Shown here piece after piece: positions 24,733-33,464 of a DNA stretch of 64,000 nt; the stretch's first letter is position 1, and every line of letters starts with the position of its first letter. The position numbers were made by a program, and so were the translations under genes. The notes under the pieces were generated by a model, which saw only the letters and a program-made list of their open reading frames with translations, made no database searches and was not told the origin of the DNA. This DNA comes from Anaerolineaceae bacterium. GTDB taxonomy: Bacteria; Chloroflexota; Anaerolineae; Aggregatilineales; Phototrophicaceae. The stretch lies in assembly GCA_020634115.1 (NCBI GenBank), contig JACKCH010000014.1, forward strand, positions 215,683 through 279,682. Reading direction: 5' to 3'.

Positions 24733-26067
24733 TCACTCCCCCATCGCCGCCAGCAGTTCCTCGCGCGTCGTAATCGTCCGCATGGTGACAATCCAGTCGT
24801 AGAGCGAGGGGCTGGCGTCCAGAACCGCCTGCACCGCCGGGCCAATTGGGTCTTCCCCGCCCGCCCCCGGCGCACCCGACTGATACCCCCCATAAAACGC
24901 GAAATACGCCTGGTTCAGCTTGCGAATCAGGTAGCCATTGGCCGCGAAATCCTCCCGCCGCGCCTCCATATAGGCTTCCGCTGCATCCACCTTCCCTTCC
25001 CCTAACAGCGTGTCCACCTCGCGCCGCGTGATGTCCAACTCTGTGCCGAAGTCAAAGGCGGGCGGCTCGGTAAGCGTGGGGGCAACCTCCCCAGCATCCG
25101 GTGCGGGCTGCGGCGGGAGCAAATCGGGATAGTACCGCGCCAGCACCAGACGACTGACCGCTTTGCCGAAGATGTTGGCCGTGGTCTCGTTGATAATCCG
25201 CGCTTCCCCGGCGAACGTCTCCGCGTCGAAATACGACAGTCCCAGCGGGTAGAAAAACAGGTAATGATGCAGCCACTCGTGCGCGACGGTTTCCAGCGCC
25301 CAGGGGATCGACGAAGTTTCCAGCACCATCGCCGGGTATAGCGCGATGCCCCCCAGCGGCACAATCAGTGAGGACACATCCTGTTGTTCATCAATCGTGT
25401 TTTCCAGTTCGGTGATCGCGTCCACCGGCATCGGGTCGAGGTTGATCGAAATATCAAAACGAATCTGATCCCTGGGAGAAACCACCAGCAGATTCGGCAC
25501 GCGGGTGAAACGCGCCGCAATCGGCGGGAGTAGTTGCCCGCCCCATCCAAACCCCTCATCCACCAGCACCGCCGCAATCTGCCCTTCCAGGACCGCTTCG
25601 ACCAGTGATTGCCGTTCCTGTAACGACGCCCGCAGGCTATCGCGCTCCGCCCGCATCTCAGCGGTGGCTGTTGCCGGGTCGTTTACGGCGGGGTCGGCAT
25701 ACTGGCGGTTGATTTCCACCTCCAACGCTTGCGCCTGTCCCAGGTCGGCCATATACGCGCGGACGGTCTGCACCTGTTCGGCCTCGCCCATGAAAGGATG
25801 CAGCCCATAGAGCGTCTGGTTCACCTTCGCCGCCAGCGCGTCCAGTTCCCAGCTCACATAATCGAATTGGGAGTCTTTCGCCAGCACTGCCACCGCCGTC
25901 CAGGGTTCCCACAGTGGCAGCGTCGAATAGCGCAGCAGCCCAATCATCAGTGCCAACAGGAACGCCCACGCCATGCTGCGTAACAGGCCGCGAATCACCG
26001 TTCGTAGCCAGCGGGACGCCAGCCGGAGGAAACGGTTTGATTTATGAGGAACGGATGGTGGGGTCAT
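24733..26067 (-). CDS. Membrane-anchored putative zinc metallopeptidase
   Basis: A 444-residue protein with a basic N-terminus and one transmembrane helix (about 32-52), then a large external domain. HEWLHHYLF near residues 263-271 is an HExxH zinc site (H263, E264, H267), and the downstream NETTANIFGKA helix could supply the third ligand Glu, as in gluzincins. A coiled stretch lies around 130-160. I cannot place it in a named family. It begins 22 bp after the LCP protein's stop on the same strand, so a role in envelope maturation is plausible. Confidence 0.65.
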   Translation of the reverse strand: MTPPSVPHKSNRFLRLASRWLRTVIRGLLRSMAWAFLLALMIGLLRYSTLPLWEPWTAVAVLAKDSQFDYVSWELDALAAKVNQTLYGLHPFMGEAEQVQTVRAYMADLGQAQALEVEINRQYADPAVNDPATATAEMRAERDSLRASLQERQSLVEAVLEGQIAAVLVDEGFGWGGQLLPPIAARFTRVPNLLVVSPRDQIRFDISINLDPMPVDAITELENTIDEQQDVSSLIVPLGGIALYPAMVLETSSIPWALETVAHEWLHHYLFFYPLGLSYFDAETFAGEARIINETTANIFGKAVSRLVLARYYPDLLPPQPAPDAGEVAPTLTEPPAFDFGTELDITRREVDTLLGEGKVDAAEAYMEARREDFAANGYLIRKLNQAYFAFYGGYQSGAPGAGGEDPIGPAVQAVLDASPSLYDWIVTMRTITTREELLAAMGE

Positions 26068-26089
26068 GGTGCATGACAGCGAGGGCTAT

Positions 26090-27535
26090 CTACCCGCCTG
26101 CCAGGATGGACTGAATATCCGGCCCCACCATAATGCCGATGTCGTTCGCGGTCAGGCCGTCCCCGCCGGGATGCACCCGGTCAGCCGGAATCCCCATCAG
26201 CGCCGCCAGATAACGACCTGTCCAGATTTTCCCGGTATACACCTGGATAAACGTATCCACGTTACTCTGTTCCGGCGTGTTGTCAATGGCGTTGACGATG
26301 ATACCGCGCCCGGTCAGCCAGTCACGGGTCTGGGCCGCCAAGCCGAGAATGTCGGTGTTGTTAAAGACCGTAATGCTCGCATTTTCGTTTTCGGCCCGCT
26401 GGCGCAGTTCCGCCAAAGAAAGGTCATCCTGAGCATACAGAACCTGCTGAACCAGGGTACGAATCAGGTCGAGGCGCGGAATCAACACCTGATCTCCGGC
26501 AGTCGTTCGCCCCAAATCTACATACAGGTTGTCAATCACGCCAAAGTGAATGTTATCCTGGTTGATCTCCCCGGCCAGCGTCGCCATCCGCAGAATCTCA
26601 TCCAGCGTCAAGTTCGTCTTGAAGCTCCCGGTCAATTCTGTCCACAGCGTCGGTACCTGTGCCAGCGCGTTCGACAACCCGCCGATGGTCAGCACGTTAT
26701 TCAGTACCTCGCGCATGACTTCCTGCTGGCGGTTCGCCCGGTCAAAGTCCGAACCCTCCGTTGCGCGGGTGCGGGCATACTGGAGCAGCTGTTCCGCATC
26801 CAACACTTGACAACCGGGGTCAAAATGCACATGGATCGTTCCGTACCCGGCGTCGGGATAATCCGGGTCATCAATGACTTCCTGTACGCAGATTTCAACC
26901 CCATTCGGTGCCAGCGTATCTACCACACGGGTGAATACATCGAAGTTCACCAGCAGGTATTTATCAATCTCGATACCCAGGTTCTGGCGGATCGTCTCTG
27001 CCGCCAGCGCCGGGCCGCCACCGGGATAGGCGTTTGAATCCCCCAGGTAGTTCGCGGTATTGATCCGCGCCTGCTGGAAGCCGGGAATCGTCACCCACAG
27101 GTCACGCGGAATGGACAGCACCCCGGCGGTTTTCTTCACCGGGTCTACGCTGATAATAATCATCGTGTCGGAACGAAACGGGCCGGGTTCATTCACGGCG
27201 CTCCGCTGGTCAATCCCCAGGATGAGCAGCGTGAAACGGTGCGGGTCAGACCACTGCAATTCGGCTGCCGGGTCAATCGTGGGCGTGGGCAGGAGCAAAT
27301 CCGGGGTAGTGGTGGGGATGCCGGGCTGCACGGTGTTGATGACAGCGACCTGCGGTGGAGTCGGCGTGGGGACATTCTGCTGGACGGACTGCTCCGGCGA
27401 AACAAACTGAATACCGCTTCTACCGGCGTCTATCGCCACCTGCCGGGCGATGCTAAACGCCAGTACGGAAAACAGCCCGGTAAACAGGACAACGACGGCC
27501 AGCCCGACGACGAATAACCAACTTGGAATACGCAT
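26090..27535 (-). CDS. LytR-CpsA-Psr (LCP) family cell-wall glycopolymer ligase
   Basis: A 481-residue protein starting at MRIPSWLF (GGAG nine bases upstream), not the ATG eight codons earlier. One helix near the N-terminus is followed by a Pro/Thr linker. The LCP domain (about 105-290) has LILGIDQR, FRSDTMIIISVDP and SIPRDLWVTIP with the conserved Arg residues, and YARTRATEGSDFDRANRQQEV. A C-terminal LytR_C domain (about 375-475) follows. LCP proteins attach polyisoprenoid-linked polymers to peptidoglycan. The membrane metallopeptidase gene follows directly. Confidence 0.93.
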   Translation of the reverse strand: MRIPSWLFVVGLAVVVLFTGLFSVLAFSIARQVAIDAGRSGIQFVSPEQSVQQNVPTPTPPQVAVINTVQPGIPTTTPDLLLPTPTIDPAAELQWSDPHRFTLLILGIDQRSAVNEPGPFRSDTMIIISVDPVKKTAGVLSIPRDLWVTIPGFQQARINTANYLGDSNAYPGGGPALAAETIRQNLGIEIDKYLLVNFDVFTRVVDTLAPNGVEICVQEVIDDPDYPDAGYGTIHVHFDPGCQVLDAEQLLQYARTRATEGSDFDRANRQQEVMREVLNNVLTIGGLSNALAQVPTLWTELTGSFKTNLTLDEILRMATLAGEINQDNIHFGVIDNLYVDLGRTTAGDQVLIPRLDLIRTLVQQVLYAQDDLSLAELRQRAENENASITVFNNTDILGLAAQTRDWLTGRGIIVNAIDNTPEQSNVDTFIQVYTGKIWTGRYLAALMGIPADRVHPGGDGLTANDIGIMVGPDIQSILAGG

Positions 27536-27592
27536 CACACACTGCTCCAAAACAGCCAATCAACCGGTACACCCGCACCAAAAATCATCGGC

Positions 27593-27598
27593 ATTATA
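27593..27598 (-). promoter_or_regulatory. TATAAT -10 element upstream of the LCP gene
   Basis: A consensus TATAAT on the minus strand 57 bp upstream of the LCP start, after an AT-rich spacer. The -35 is poor. Confidence 0.4.
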
Positions 27599-27661
27599 GC
27601 GAAAAAGAGTTGAAAATATACCTACGGGTTTCCTACGTTCGGTCTGTGACCACGCGGGCGG

Positions 27662-28657
27662 CTAGTGGGATAAGCCGGGGTAATCCAGAAACATGACTTC
27701 CAGCGCGAGGCGGGTATTGATGTTCAGGGAGAGTTTGCCCAACAGGTCACGGGTAGCTTGCAGGGCGGCCAGGGCGTCGGCCATGTCCATCTGTCCGGCC
27801 AACCGGTGCAGGGTTTCTGTCCGATCCGGGTTGGCGGGTGGGTGCATACTACCGCTGCACACATGCACCAGGTCGCGCAGGTAGGTCTGCCAGAGTTCCA
27901 GCAGCGGATACAGTGCCAGCTTGTCCCGCCCCAGCGATTCCGCCAGATTGAAGCGATATGCCCGGTTCTGTACCAGGCAATCTTCCAGCATATCGAGCGC
28001 CTGCGTGCGTTGTTCCAGAACTTCCGGGTCGTCCAGGGCGCGGATTGCCCAACCAGGCCGCCCACCGCTGAAATGCGCGATCAGCCCCGCCTGTTCCGGC
28101 GCAGCCCCGCGCTCCTGGAGCAGATTTTCGATTATAGGCGTTGGCACGGGACTCAGGTTGATAAGCTGGCTGCGGCTGGTGATGGTGGACAGCAACGCAT
28201 CCGGCGTGAGCGCCAGCAGAATCAGGATGGCGTGCGGAGCGGGTTCTTCCAGGGTTTTCAACAGGGCATCCTGGGCGCGGGGCTGGGCGTGGTCAAAATC
28301 CCGCAGGACGGCTATCCGGTAACGCGCCTCATACGGCTTGAGCGCCAGCTTTTGCATGAGCGTCCGAATCTCTTCGATTTTGAGCGCCCCCGTGTTCGGG
28401 TCGAGTTCGGAATAGATCATATCCGGGCTGTTGCCGCTGGCGATCAACCGGCAGGAACGGCATTCCCCGCAGGGTCGTGCAGCTTCGTCCGTGTGCGTGC
28501 AGTTCAACGCCTGGGCAAACGCCCGCGCCAGTGTGTCTTTGCCCACCGACTCCACGCCTATGATGAGGTAAGCATGGCGAATCCGGTCATTGACCAGCCC
28601 TTTTCGCAGGTGGTCTACGGCCCAATCGTGTCCAACTACCGACCAATGGTGTGTCAT
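27662..28657 (-). CDS. holB: DNA polymerase III delta' subunit
   Basis: A 331-residue clamp-loader subunit. The start MTHHWSVVGHDWAVDHLRKGL gives the standard family N-terminus. The P-loop reads G34-x4-GKDT, and the zinc module has C53, C63, C66 and C69. DALLKTLEEPAPHAILILL carries the Walker B-like region, and TSRSQ occupies the place of the SRC arginine finger. Delta' is normally ATP-inactive but stabilises the gamma/tau ring that loads the sliding clamp. It is separated from the next minus-strand gene upstream by 60 bp. Function is firm. Confidence 0.92.
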   Translation of the reverse strand: MTHHWSVVGHDWAVDHLRKGLVNDRIRHAYLIIGVESVGKDTLARAFAQALNCTHTDEAARPCGECRSCRLIASGNSPDMIYSELDPNTGALKIEEIRTLMQKLALKPYEARYRIAVLRDFDHAQPRAQDALLKTLEEPAPHAILILLALTPDALLSTITSRSQLINLSPVPTPIIENLLQERGAAPEQAGLIAHFSGGRPGWAIRALDDPEVLEQRTQALDMLEDCLVQNRAYRFNLAESLGRDKLALYPLLELWQTYLRDLVHVCSGSMHPPANPDRTETLHRLAGQMDMADALAALQATRDLLGKLSLNINTRLALEVMFLDYPGLSH

Positions 28658-28717
28658 CGTGCCTCTGATTATAAAAGGAGGGGTGGAAAGGCGACAATAC
28701 AAACTTTCAAGATGAAA

Positions 28718-29593
28718 TCATCCCCCCAAGAACTCACCAATCAGGGCATTCACGCGCTCCGGTTCGTCGTTCTGTACCCAGTGCGTCGCGTCGTCTAGCA
28801 GCACCAGACGCCCCTCATCGCACAGGTCAACGCTGGGCTGCGCCATCTCCACACCTAACGCGATGTCATGCCGCCCCCAGATGAGCAGCGTCGGCACGGT
28901 GATACGCGGGCTGGGCAGTCGCTCCGGCGGAAAACGAAACAGCGCCCGGTACCAGTTCACCATCCTCAACATCGCGCCGGGCTGTGACCACGCTTCCCGA
29001 TAGTGTTCCAGGTCGGCCTCGGTGAAAGCGCCGGGCGTGCTGGAATCCAGCAGCCCTTTGGTGAGTGTCCGGTAGTTCCTACGTGCCAGGTTGCGTTCCG
29101 GCAGCCAGGGAACTTGCATGGCAAATATATACCAGCTTTTGCGCCGCTGCGCCCAATTCGTATTCAGCGCCCGCCGCATCACCGCATGGTGCGGGATGTT
29201 CAGGTTGACCAGTTTCAACAGCCGTTCCGGGTACTTGTTGGCCGCCCACCAGGCCACCGCCCCGCCCCAATCGTGGCCGACCAGATACACGCGATCATGA
29301 CCGGTACTGTCTATCAGGCCAACCACGTCCGCCGCGAGCAAATCCAGGTTATACGACGCCACGCCGTCCGGCTTATCGCTCAGGTTATAACCACGCTGGT
29401 CGGGGACAATGACCCGGTAGCCCTGTTCCGCCAGATAGCCGATCTGATGCCGCCAGCAGTACCAGAACTCCGGGAAACCGTGCAGTAGAATCACGGGTTG
29501 ACCGTCCTCCGGCCCGGCCTGAACGACGTGGAGGTTAATGCCGTTAGTGGCGATAGTTGTGTGTTCCAAGATGGTATGGTCGAGTGCTGTCAT
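28718..29593 (-). CDS. Alpha/beta hydrolase, epoxide hydrolase-like
   Basis: A 291-residue hydrolase of the epoxide hydrolase/haloalkane dehalogenase branch. HGFPEFW at 38-44 is the HGxP oxyanion motif. Asp108 in VGHDWGG is the nucleophile, and the His of DDATHWVQND near residue 272 is the base. Tyrosines in the cap region (YIFAMQVPWLP and around) are consistent with epoxide activation. It is cytosolic, with no signal peptide. Substrate unknown. Confidence 0.88.
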   Translation of the reverse strand: MTALDHTILEHTTIATNGINLHVVQAGPEDGQPVILLHGFPEFWYCWRHQIGYLAEQGYRVIVPDQRGYNLSDKPDGVASYNLDLLAADVVGLIDSTGHDRVYLVGHDWGGAVAWWAANKYPERLLKLVNLNIPHHAVMRRALNTNWAQRRKSWYIFAMQVPWLPERNLARRNYRTLTKGLLDSSTPGAFTEADLEHYREAWSQPGAMLRMVNWYRALFRFPPERLPSPRITVPTLLIWGRHDIALGVEMAQPSVDLCDEGRLVLLDDATHWVQNDEPERVNALIGEFLGG

Positions 29594-29613
29594 GGGATAC
29601 CTCTCTTGTAATC

Positions 29614-29764
29614 GTCAATTATCAGTGGTCAGTGAAAATCATGAACCCATTCCACCGTGAGTGTGTGACGGAATGGATTGTCCCTCCGTCATCCCAGATA
29701 TAAATTCGGTGGATGGTTAAAGACTATATCGTTTTTTCTGAAAACTGACGACTGACAACTGTCC
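29614..29764. repeat. MITE-like element with imperfect 21-bp inverted ends
   Basis: The left end (29614-29634) and the reverse complement of the right end (about 29743-29763) share 16 of 21 bases, with the common core TCAGT[G/C]GTCAGT. The 150-bp interior is non-coding. It contains a TGACGGA / TCCGTCA hairpin near 29668-29694. The element fills the gap between the hydrolase and FemX genes. No target-site duplication is evident. Confidence 0.5.
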
Positions 29765-29765
29765 T

Positions 29766-30893
29766 CTATGACCGCCGCATCAGCCCCAGCAGGCGCGGCC
29801 ACATTTGCGTATAGCCCCAGTACAGCGGCGGAAACGGCGCATAATCCCACGCCCCGACATGGCGCGTCACCGTCCCGCGAAAACCGCGCTTGAACTGGAA
29901 AACGCCCCACATCGAGTCGGATTCGTTGAAGACATCCGGCGCACCCCACATATCATAGGTCGCGTAGCCCTGGGCTTTCGCCCAACGCATCGCTTCCCAT
30001 TGGAGCAGGTAGTTCGGCATCCGCTCCCGTTCTTCATTCGACGAAGCACCATAGAAATACCAACACTTGCGCCCGAAGTGAAACAGAATTACATGCGCGA
30101 TAGGCTTCCCCTCAAATTCCGCGATCAGTGGCTGCGCGAGTCCCGCTTCCATAAACACCCGCCACGCCTGTTCATAGTAGGCCGCCGGGCGAATCAGGAA
30201 ATGGTCGCGTTCACCAGTCACGCGGTAGAGGTCGTAGAGGATAGGCAGATCAGCGACTGTACCAGGGCGGACGGTGACGCCTTTTTTCTCTGCTGTCCGC
30301 ACCTTGCGCCGGGTGTTCTGGCTCATCGCCGCCAGCAGCGCATCCTCGCCCTGGGTTAGATCAAGTGTCACCGTATTACGAAACTGCACCTGGTCGTTAG
30401 AAAAGCGCCAGCCACGTTTTTGCAGCGCAGCGATGACCGCCTGCCCGTTCGCGTCGTCCTCCCCATCCTCACCGGGGACGCCCCGCCCGGCAATCACATC
30501 CGGGTCAATTTTCAACCAGACCGCCCGTTCCTGCCGCGCCAACGCTTGCAGGGAATCGAATACAGCAGCGACTAGCGCGGAGTTGGCATAATCCAGCGCC
30601 GGGCCTTTGGGGATATACATCACTTTCAGCGGGCCGATACTGCGAATCCCCACTGACGCCATCGCCACGATGGTATCGCCGTCCTGGAACGCCAGTCGGT
30701 GCGGAGTCCAGCTGGTTGTCGCCTGTTTGAACGCGCCCCATTCCCAGGTTTGCAGGACATGCGCTGTTGGCAGCGCCCGCAGCGTGCTATTCCAGGTGTC
30801 TTTATCGGTAATGGTATGTGTGGTGAGCAAGGTCAGCCTTTGTGTATGGATATTTTCAGCCCTGGTTATTGTTTGCCTCGCCAAAATGACCAA
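29766..30893 (-). CDS. FemABX family aminoacyltransferase (copy 1)
   Basis: A protein of up to 375 residues with the double-GNAT FemX fold. VLQTWEWGAFK opens the first domain. NTRRKVRTAEKKGVTVR carries the conserved NxRRxxRxAxxxG motif. HVILFHFGRKCWYFYGASSNEERERMPNYLLQWEAMRWAKAQGYATYDMWGAPD holds the YxYGAS and D-W-G signatures. FemX enzymes transfer an amino acid from tRNA to lipid II to build the interpeptide bridge. The annotated ATG overlaps the PIN toxin gene by 38 bp; a TTG at about 30830, with AAAGG upstream, would avoid the overlap and matches the paralogue's start better. A second copy lies 0.7 kb away. Confidence 0.88.
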   Translation of the reverse strand: MVILARQTITRAENIHTQRLTLLTTHTITDKDTWNSTLRALPTAHVLQTWEWGAFKQATTSWTPHRLAFQDGDTIVAMASVGIRSIGPLKVMYIPKGPALDYANSALVAAVFDSLQALARQERAVWLKIDPDVIAGRGVPGEDGEDDANGQAVIAALQKRGWRFSNDQVQFRNTVTLDLTQGEDALLAAMSQNTRRKVRTAEKKGVTVRPGTVADLPILYDLYRVTGERDHFLIRPAAYYEQAWRVFMEAGLAQPLIAEFEGKPIAHVILFHFGRKCWYFYGASSNEERERMPNYLLQWEAMRWAKAQGYATYDMWGAPDVFNESDSMWGVFQFKRGFRGTVTRHVGAWDYAPFPPLYWGYTQMWPRLLGLMRRS

Positions 30894-31311
30894 GCCATTT
30901 CACCCAGGACAATTCGCTGTGGACAGCATTAAAAAGGCGTTCATCGGCTGTCCAGAAATCGCATTCAAGACGCTCGGCAATGGCAAGATATTGAGAATCA
31001 TAGGCCGTAGGACGGTTGAAATGTGTTGCTAGATCGTAACCTCGTTTGACAAGCAGATCATCCATAAATAACTCAACCGTTTTGGAGAGAAGCGATTCGC
31101 GCACTTGATATCCTTCTTCGGGAGTCAATGACTTTCGATATACATGTTTCCGTATCGCTGCGACAATTTCATAGGCATAGAGTTTGGGAGCGGCCAAGCG
31201 AATGTCTGTACGTGACCACGCATCTAATAAAGCTCTTGCTTTTGGCGTCATGTTCTCCGGCAAAGCAGTTGCCAGCATCAGGCCGGAGTCACATACTACC
31301 CAGGATGTCAT
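30856..31311 (-). CDS. PIN-domain toxin (VapC-like)
   Basis: A 151-residue PIN ribonuclease-like protein. Four acidic residues sit at the active-site positions: D8 (VVCDSG), E48 (YAYEIVAA), D105 (TAYDSQYLAIAE) and D123 (FWTADERLF). VapC toxins cleave tRNA or rRNA and are held by a small antitoxin; the gene immediately upstream overlaps it by 23 bp and fits that part. The pair sits between two FemX genes. No serious lesions are seen, so it appears intact. Confidence 0.88.
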   Translation of the reverse strand: MTSWVVCDSGLMLATALPENMTPKARALLDAWSRTDIRLAAPKLYAYEIVAAIRKHVYRKSLTPEEGYQVRESLLSKTVELFMDDLLVKRGYDLATHFNRPTAYDSQYLAIAERLECDFWTADERLFNAVHSELSWVKWLGHFGEANNNQG

Positions 31312-31540
31312 CCAATCTTTCCTCCCGGATTTCGTCCAGTATATCTACGGCTGAAGTGAAGTGATCCGCCCCATATTTGGCTTCCAATTGCAGCCGGAGC
31401 GTGTCAATTTGCCGTAATGCCTCGCCTAAAGCTATCGTTTGCGCTCCCTCAACTTCGTCCAGCAGAGTCAGTATATGCCGCTGTTGGCCTTCATTCATCC
31501 GGCGAATACGATCTATGATTTCCTGTTCCAGTGCAGACAT
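31289..31540 (-). CDS. Antitoxin-like partner of the PIN toxin
   Basis: An 83-residue, mostly helical, acidic protein (MSALEQEIIDRIRRMNEGQQRH start, DILDEIREERLDDIL end). Its 3' end overlaps the PIN gene by 23 bp, the usual antitoxin-first order. It lacks a clear AbrB or RHH DNA-binding motif; the N-terminal helix pair resembles VapB-type proteins only loosely. Assignment rests mainly on size, overlap and position. Confidence 0.7.
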   Translation of the reverse strand: MSALEQEIIDRIRRMNEGQQRHILTLLDEVEGAQTIALGEALRQIDTLRLQLEAKYGADHFTSAVDILDEIREERLDDILGSM

Positions 31541-31558
31541 TCTTTCTTACACCTCTTT

Positions 31559-32590
31559 CTATCCCCGCACGCGCAGCACCAGCTTATAGGCATTATACAC
31601 CAGCGGGTTATACACCTTGTCCCACGCCCCGGCGGAACGCACGACCTCTCCGCCCCAACCGCGCTTGAAACCGTACACGCCCCACAGCCCATCGCTCCGT
31701 TCCTGGAACCCCGCTTCCAACGTATCGGCGTCTTCGTCCGGCACGCCCCACATATCGTAAGCCGTGCAGCCCCGCGCCCGCGCCCACTGGATCGCCCGCC
31801 ACTGCACGCCGTAAGCCGCCATCAGGTTGCGCTTCACGTTCGAGGACGCCCCGTACATATACCAACCCATCTCCCCTTTGGCGAAGACCATAATCCCCGC
31901 CAGTGGGTCGCTCTCATGAGTTGCTAGAATCAATGCACCGTCGCCGGACGGCACAAACAGTTCATACGCCTTTTCGTAGTAAGCCGGTTCATGCACGCCA
32001 AACTCATTGCGTACCCCGGTGGTCTGCATCATGGCCGTAAACGTGGCGACATCGGCCTGCGTACCTTCCTGATATTCGACTCCGTTTTTGAGACTCTGGC
32101 GGATTTTGCGCCGCGTCCCCTGGTTCATCCGGGCGAGAATCGAGTCTTCCTCGCCGCCGATGTCAATTAGCACCGTGCGCGGTGGCTGTACCGTCTGCGG
32201 GCTTTCGCGGAAACCCCACCAGGCGAAATCCGGGGGCGCCTCCCCGTCCCGGTAGATGCCCGGCTCCCACTTCAGGAACGCTGCACCCTGTCGCCGGGCG
32301 CAGTCGTCCACCGCCGCCCAGAGTTCCGGCCACAACGAGGGACCATCCCCATACGGCCCCATGCCGATATAGGCCATCGTCCCCAGCCCCAGCGGCAGCC
32401 GCTTGAACAGAAGCTGCGCCCCGGCGCGAATCCCGGTTTCATCCGCCAGGGCAACCCGCGCCACACCCCAACCATACGCGCTCTTTAGCACGCCCCAGGC
32501 CGACTGCTGCAACACATGGGCGCGGGGCTGACGGGCGACAAAAACATCCCATTGGGCGGAATCCGGGGTGATGGTTTGAAGAGTCATCAT
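31559..32590 (-). CDS. FemABX family aminoacyltransferase (copy 2)
   Basis: A 343-residue FemX-type protein starting at MMTLQTITPD. The extra 25 residues of the longer frame read through a GC-rich repeat and are rejected. It shares the family motifs of copy 1: VLQQSAWGVLK, NQGTRRKIRQSLKNGVEY, and GWYMYGASSNVKRNLMAAYGVQWRAIQWARARGCTAYDMWGVPDE. Two copies suggest a two-residue or branched interpeptide bridge, one enzyme per residue, as in FemA/FemB systems; that is inference. A toxin-antitoxin pair now separates the copies. Confidence 0.9.
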   Translation of the reverse strand: MMTLQTITPDSAQWDVFVARQPRAHVLQQSAWGVLKSAYGWGVARVALADETGIRAGAQLLFKRLPLGLGTMAYIGMGPYGDGPSLWPELWAAVDDCARRQGAAFLKWEPGIYRDGEAPPDFAWWGFRESPQTVQPPRTVLIDIGGEEDSILARMNQGTRRKIRQSLKNGVEYQEGTQADVATFTAMMQTTGVRNEFGVHEPAYYEKAYELFVPSGDGALILATHESDPLAGIMVFAKGEMGWYMYGASSNVKRNLMAAYGVQWRAIQWARARGCTAYDMWGVPDEDADTLEAGFQERSDGLWGVYGFKRGWGGEVVRSAGAWDKVYNPLVYNAYKLVLRVRG

Positions 32591-32626
32591 GCGTTCGTCT
32601 TTGCGACTATTAAACGGAAGCGAAAC

Positions 32627-32683
32627 CAGTAGAGGAGCGCCTGTGTGCGCTCCCTGGGCGGCCACGCCGGGCCGCCCCTACTG
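32627..32683. repeat. Composite GC-rich palindrome with CAGTAG/CTACTG ends
   Basis: Outer arms CAGTAG (32627-32632) and CTACTG (32678-32683) enclose two hairpins: GGAGCGC / GCGCTCC (32634-32653) and GGGCGGC / GCCGCCC (32656-32678). It lies in the gap between the FemX gene and nuoA. Confidence 0.75.
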
Positions 32684-32823
32684 CACCCGCATTGTAGCAT
32701 GTTGAAGGGCCATGAATAGGCAAGAAGCGGGCAAGCGGCGGTTTCCATCGGGCAGCCGCTGGGGAACAGTCAGCCGGATTCCAAATCGCTAAAATATCGT
32801 TACATTTGGATTGTAAAAGTGTT

Positions 32824-32852
32824 TTGTTATCTTGCCCCGCATGTGTTAGAAT
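32824..32852 (+). promoter_or_regulatory. nuo operon promoter P1 (distal)
   Basis: TTGTTA (32824-32829) and TAGAAT (32847-32852) are 17 bp apart, with a TGT extended -10 immediately before TAGAAT. About 220 bp upstream of nuoA. Confidence 0.5.
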
Positions 32853-32912
32853 GTGGCGCGGTTCGTTGGAACACAAACAAGCTCGTGACACATTGCCATT
32901 TGTGCCAACATA

Positions 32913-32941
32913 TTGCAGTTCCAGGGTGGGAATGTTATACT
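32913..32941 (+). promoter_or_regulatory. nuo operon promoter P2 (proximal)
   Basis: TTGCAG (32913-32918) and TATACT (32936-32941) are 17 bp apart, and TGT gives an extended -10. Transcription would start near 32948, leaving a leader of about 123 nt before nuoA. The leader has no obvious riboswitch. Confidence 0.6.
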
Positions 32942-33070
32942 CGTGCGGTTTGTCACAAACAACACACACAGAATGGCCCCATCCGGGTTTGAGCCAGCCA
33001 ACAGGCCGTATGATCGGCTCAATCCAACCTGAACAACGCGAATAGATTGATTTTGGGAGTAATTGCTCCA

Positions 33071-33433
33071 ATGGCAGTATTAAACGAATGGGCATTTATT
33101 GGTGTCTTCTTTGCGATTGCGTGGGTATTCCCGTTTTTACCCATCTTTATGGCTCGATTGGTCGCACCGCGTAAGCCCAATCCAATCAAACAGTCTACCT
33201 ATGAATGTGGCGTCGAAACCATTGGCGATACCTGGGTGCAGTTCAAAGTCCAGTATTACATTTACGGGTTGATTTTCCTTGTCTTTGACGTGGAAATGAT
33301 TTTTCTATTCCCCTGGGCGGTAGCCTATCGTGAACTGGACTTTTTCGCCTTTGCTGCCGGTTTCCTGTTTATTTTCCTGCTGGCTGATGCGCTGGTCTAT
33401 GCCTGGCGTAAGGACGCCCTGGAATGGGTCTAG
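33071..33433 (+). CDS. nuoA: NADH-quinone oxidoreductase subunit A
   Basis: A 120-residue complex I membrane subunit with three helices. The loop after helix 1 has KQSTYECGVETIGDTW, the conserved ECG with the quinone-pocket Cys. FDVEMIFLFPWAVAY in helix 2 holds the conserved acidic residues. The ATG at 33071 has GGGAG 11 bases upstream; an in-frame TTG at 33047 is less likely. It opens the operon but is followed by nuoH, not nuoBCD. Confidence 0.93.
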   Translation: MAVLNEWAFIGVFFAIAWVFPFLPIFMARLVAPRKPNPIKQSTYECGVETIGDTWVQFKVQYYIYGLIFLVFDVEMIFLFPWAVAYRELDFFAFAAGFLFIFLLADALVYAWRKDALEWV

Positions 33434-33464
33434 CCAGCCTATTAGTTAAACAAGGGGTTGCCTT

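Noticed and set aside
27758..28798. 346-codon plus-strand frame opposite holB
   Set aside because: Antisense shadow; the delta' motifs on the minus strand are unambiguous.
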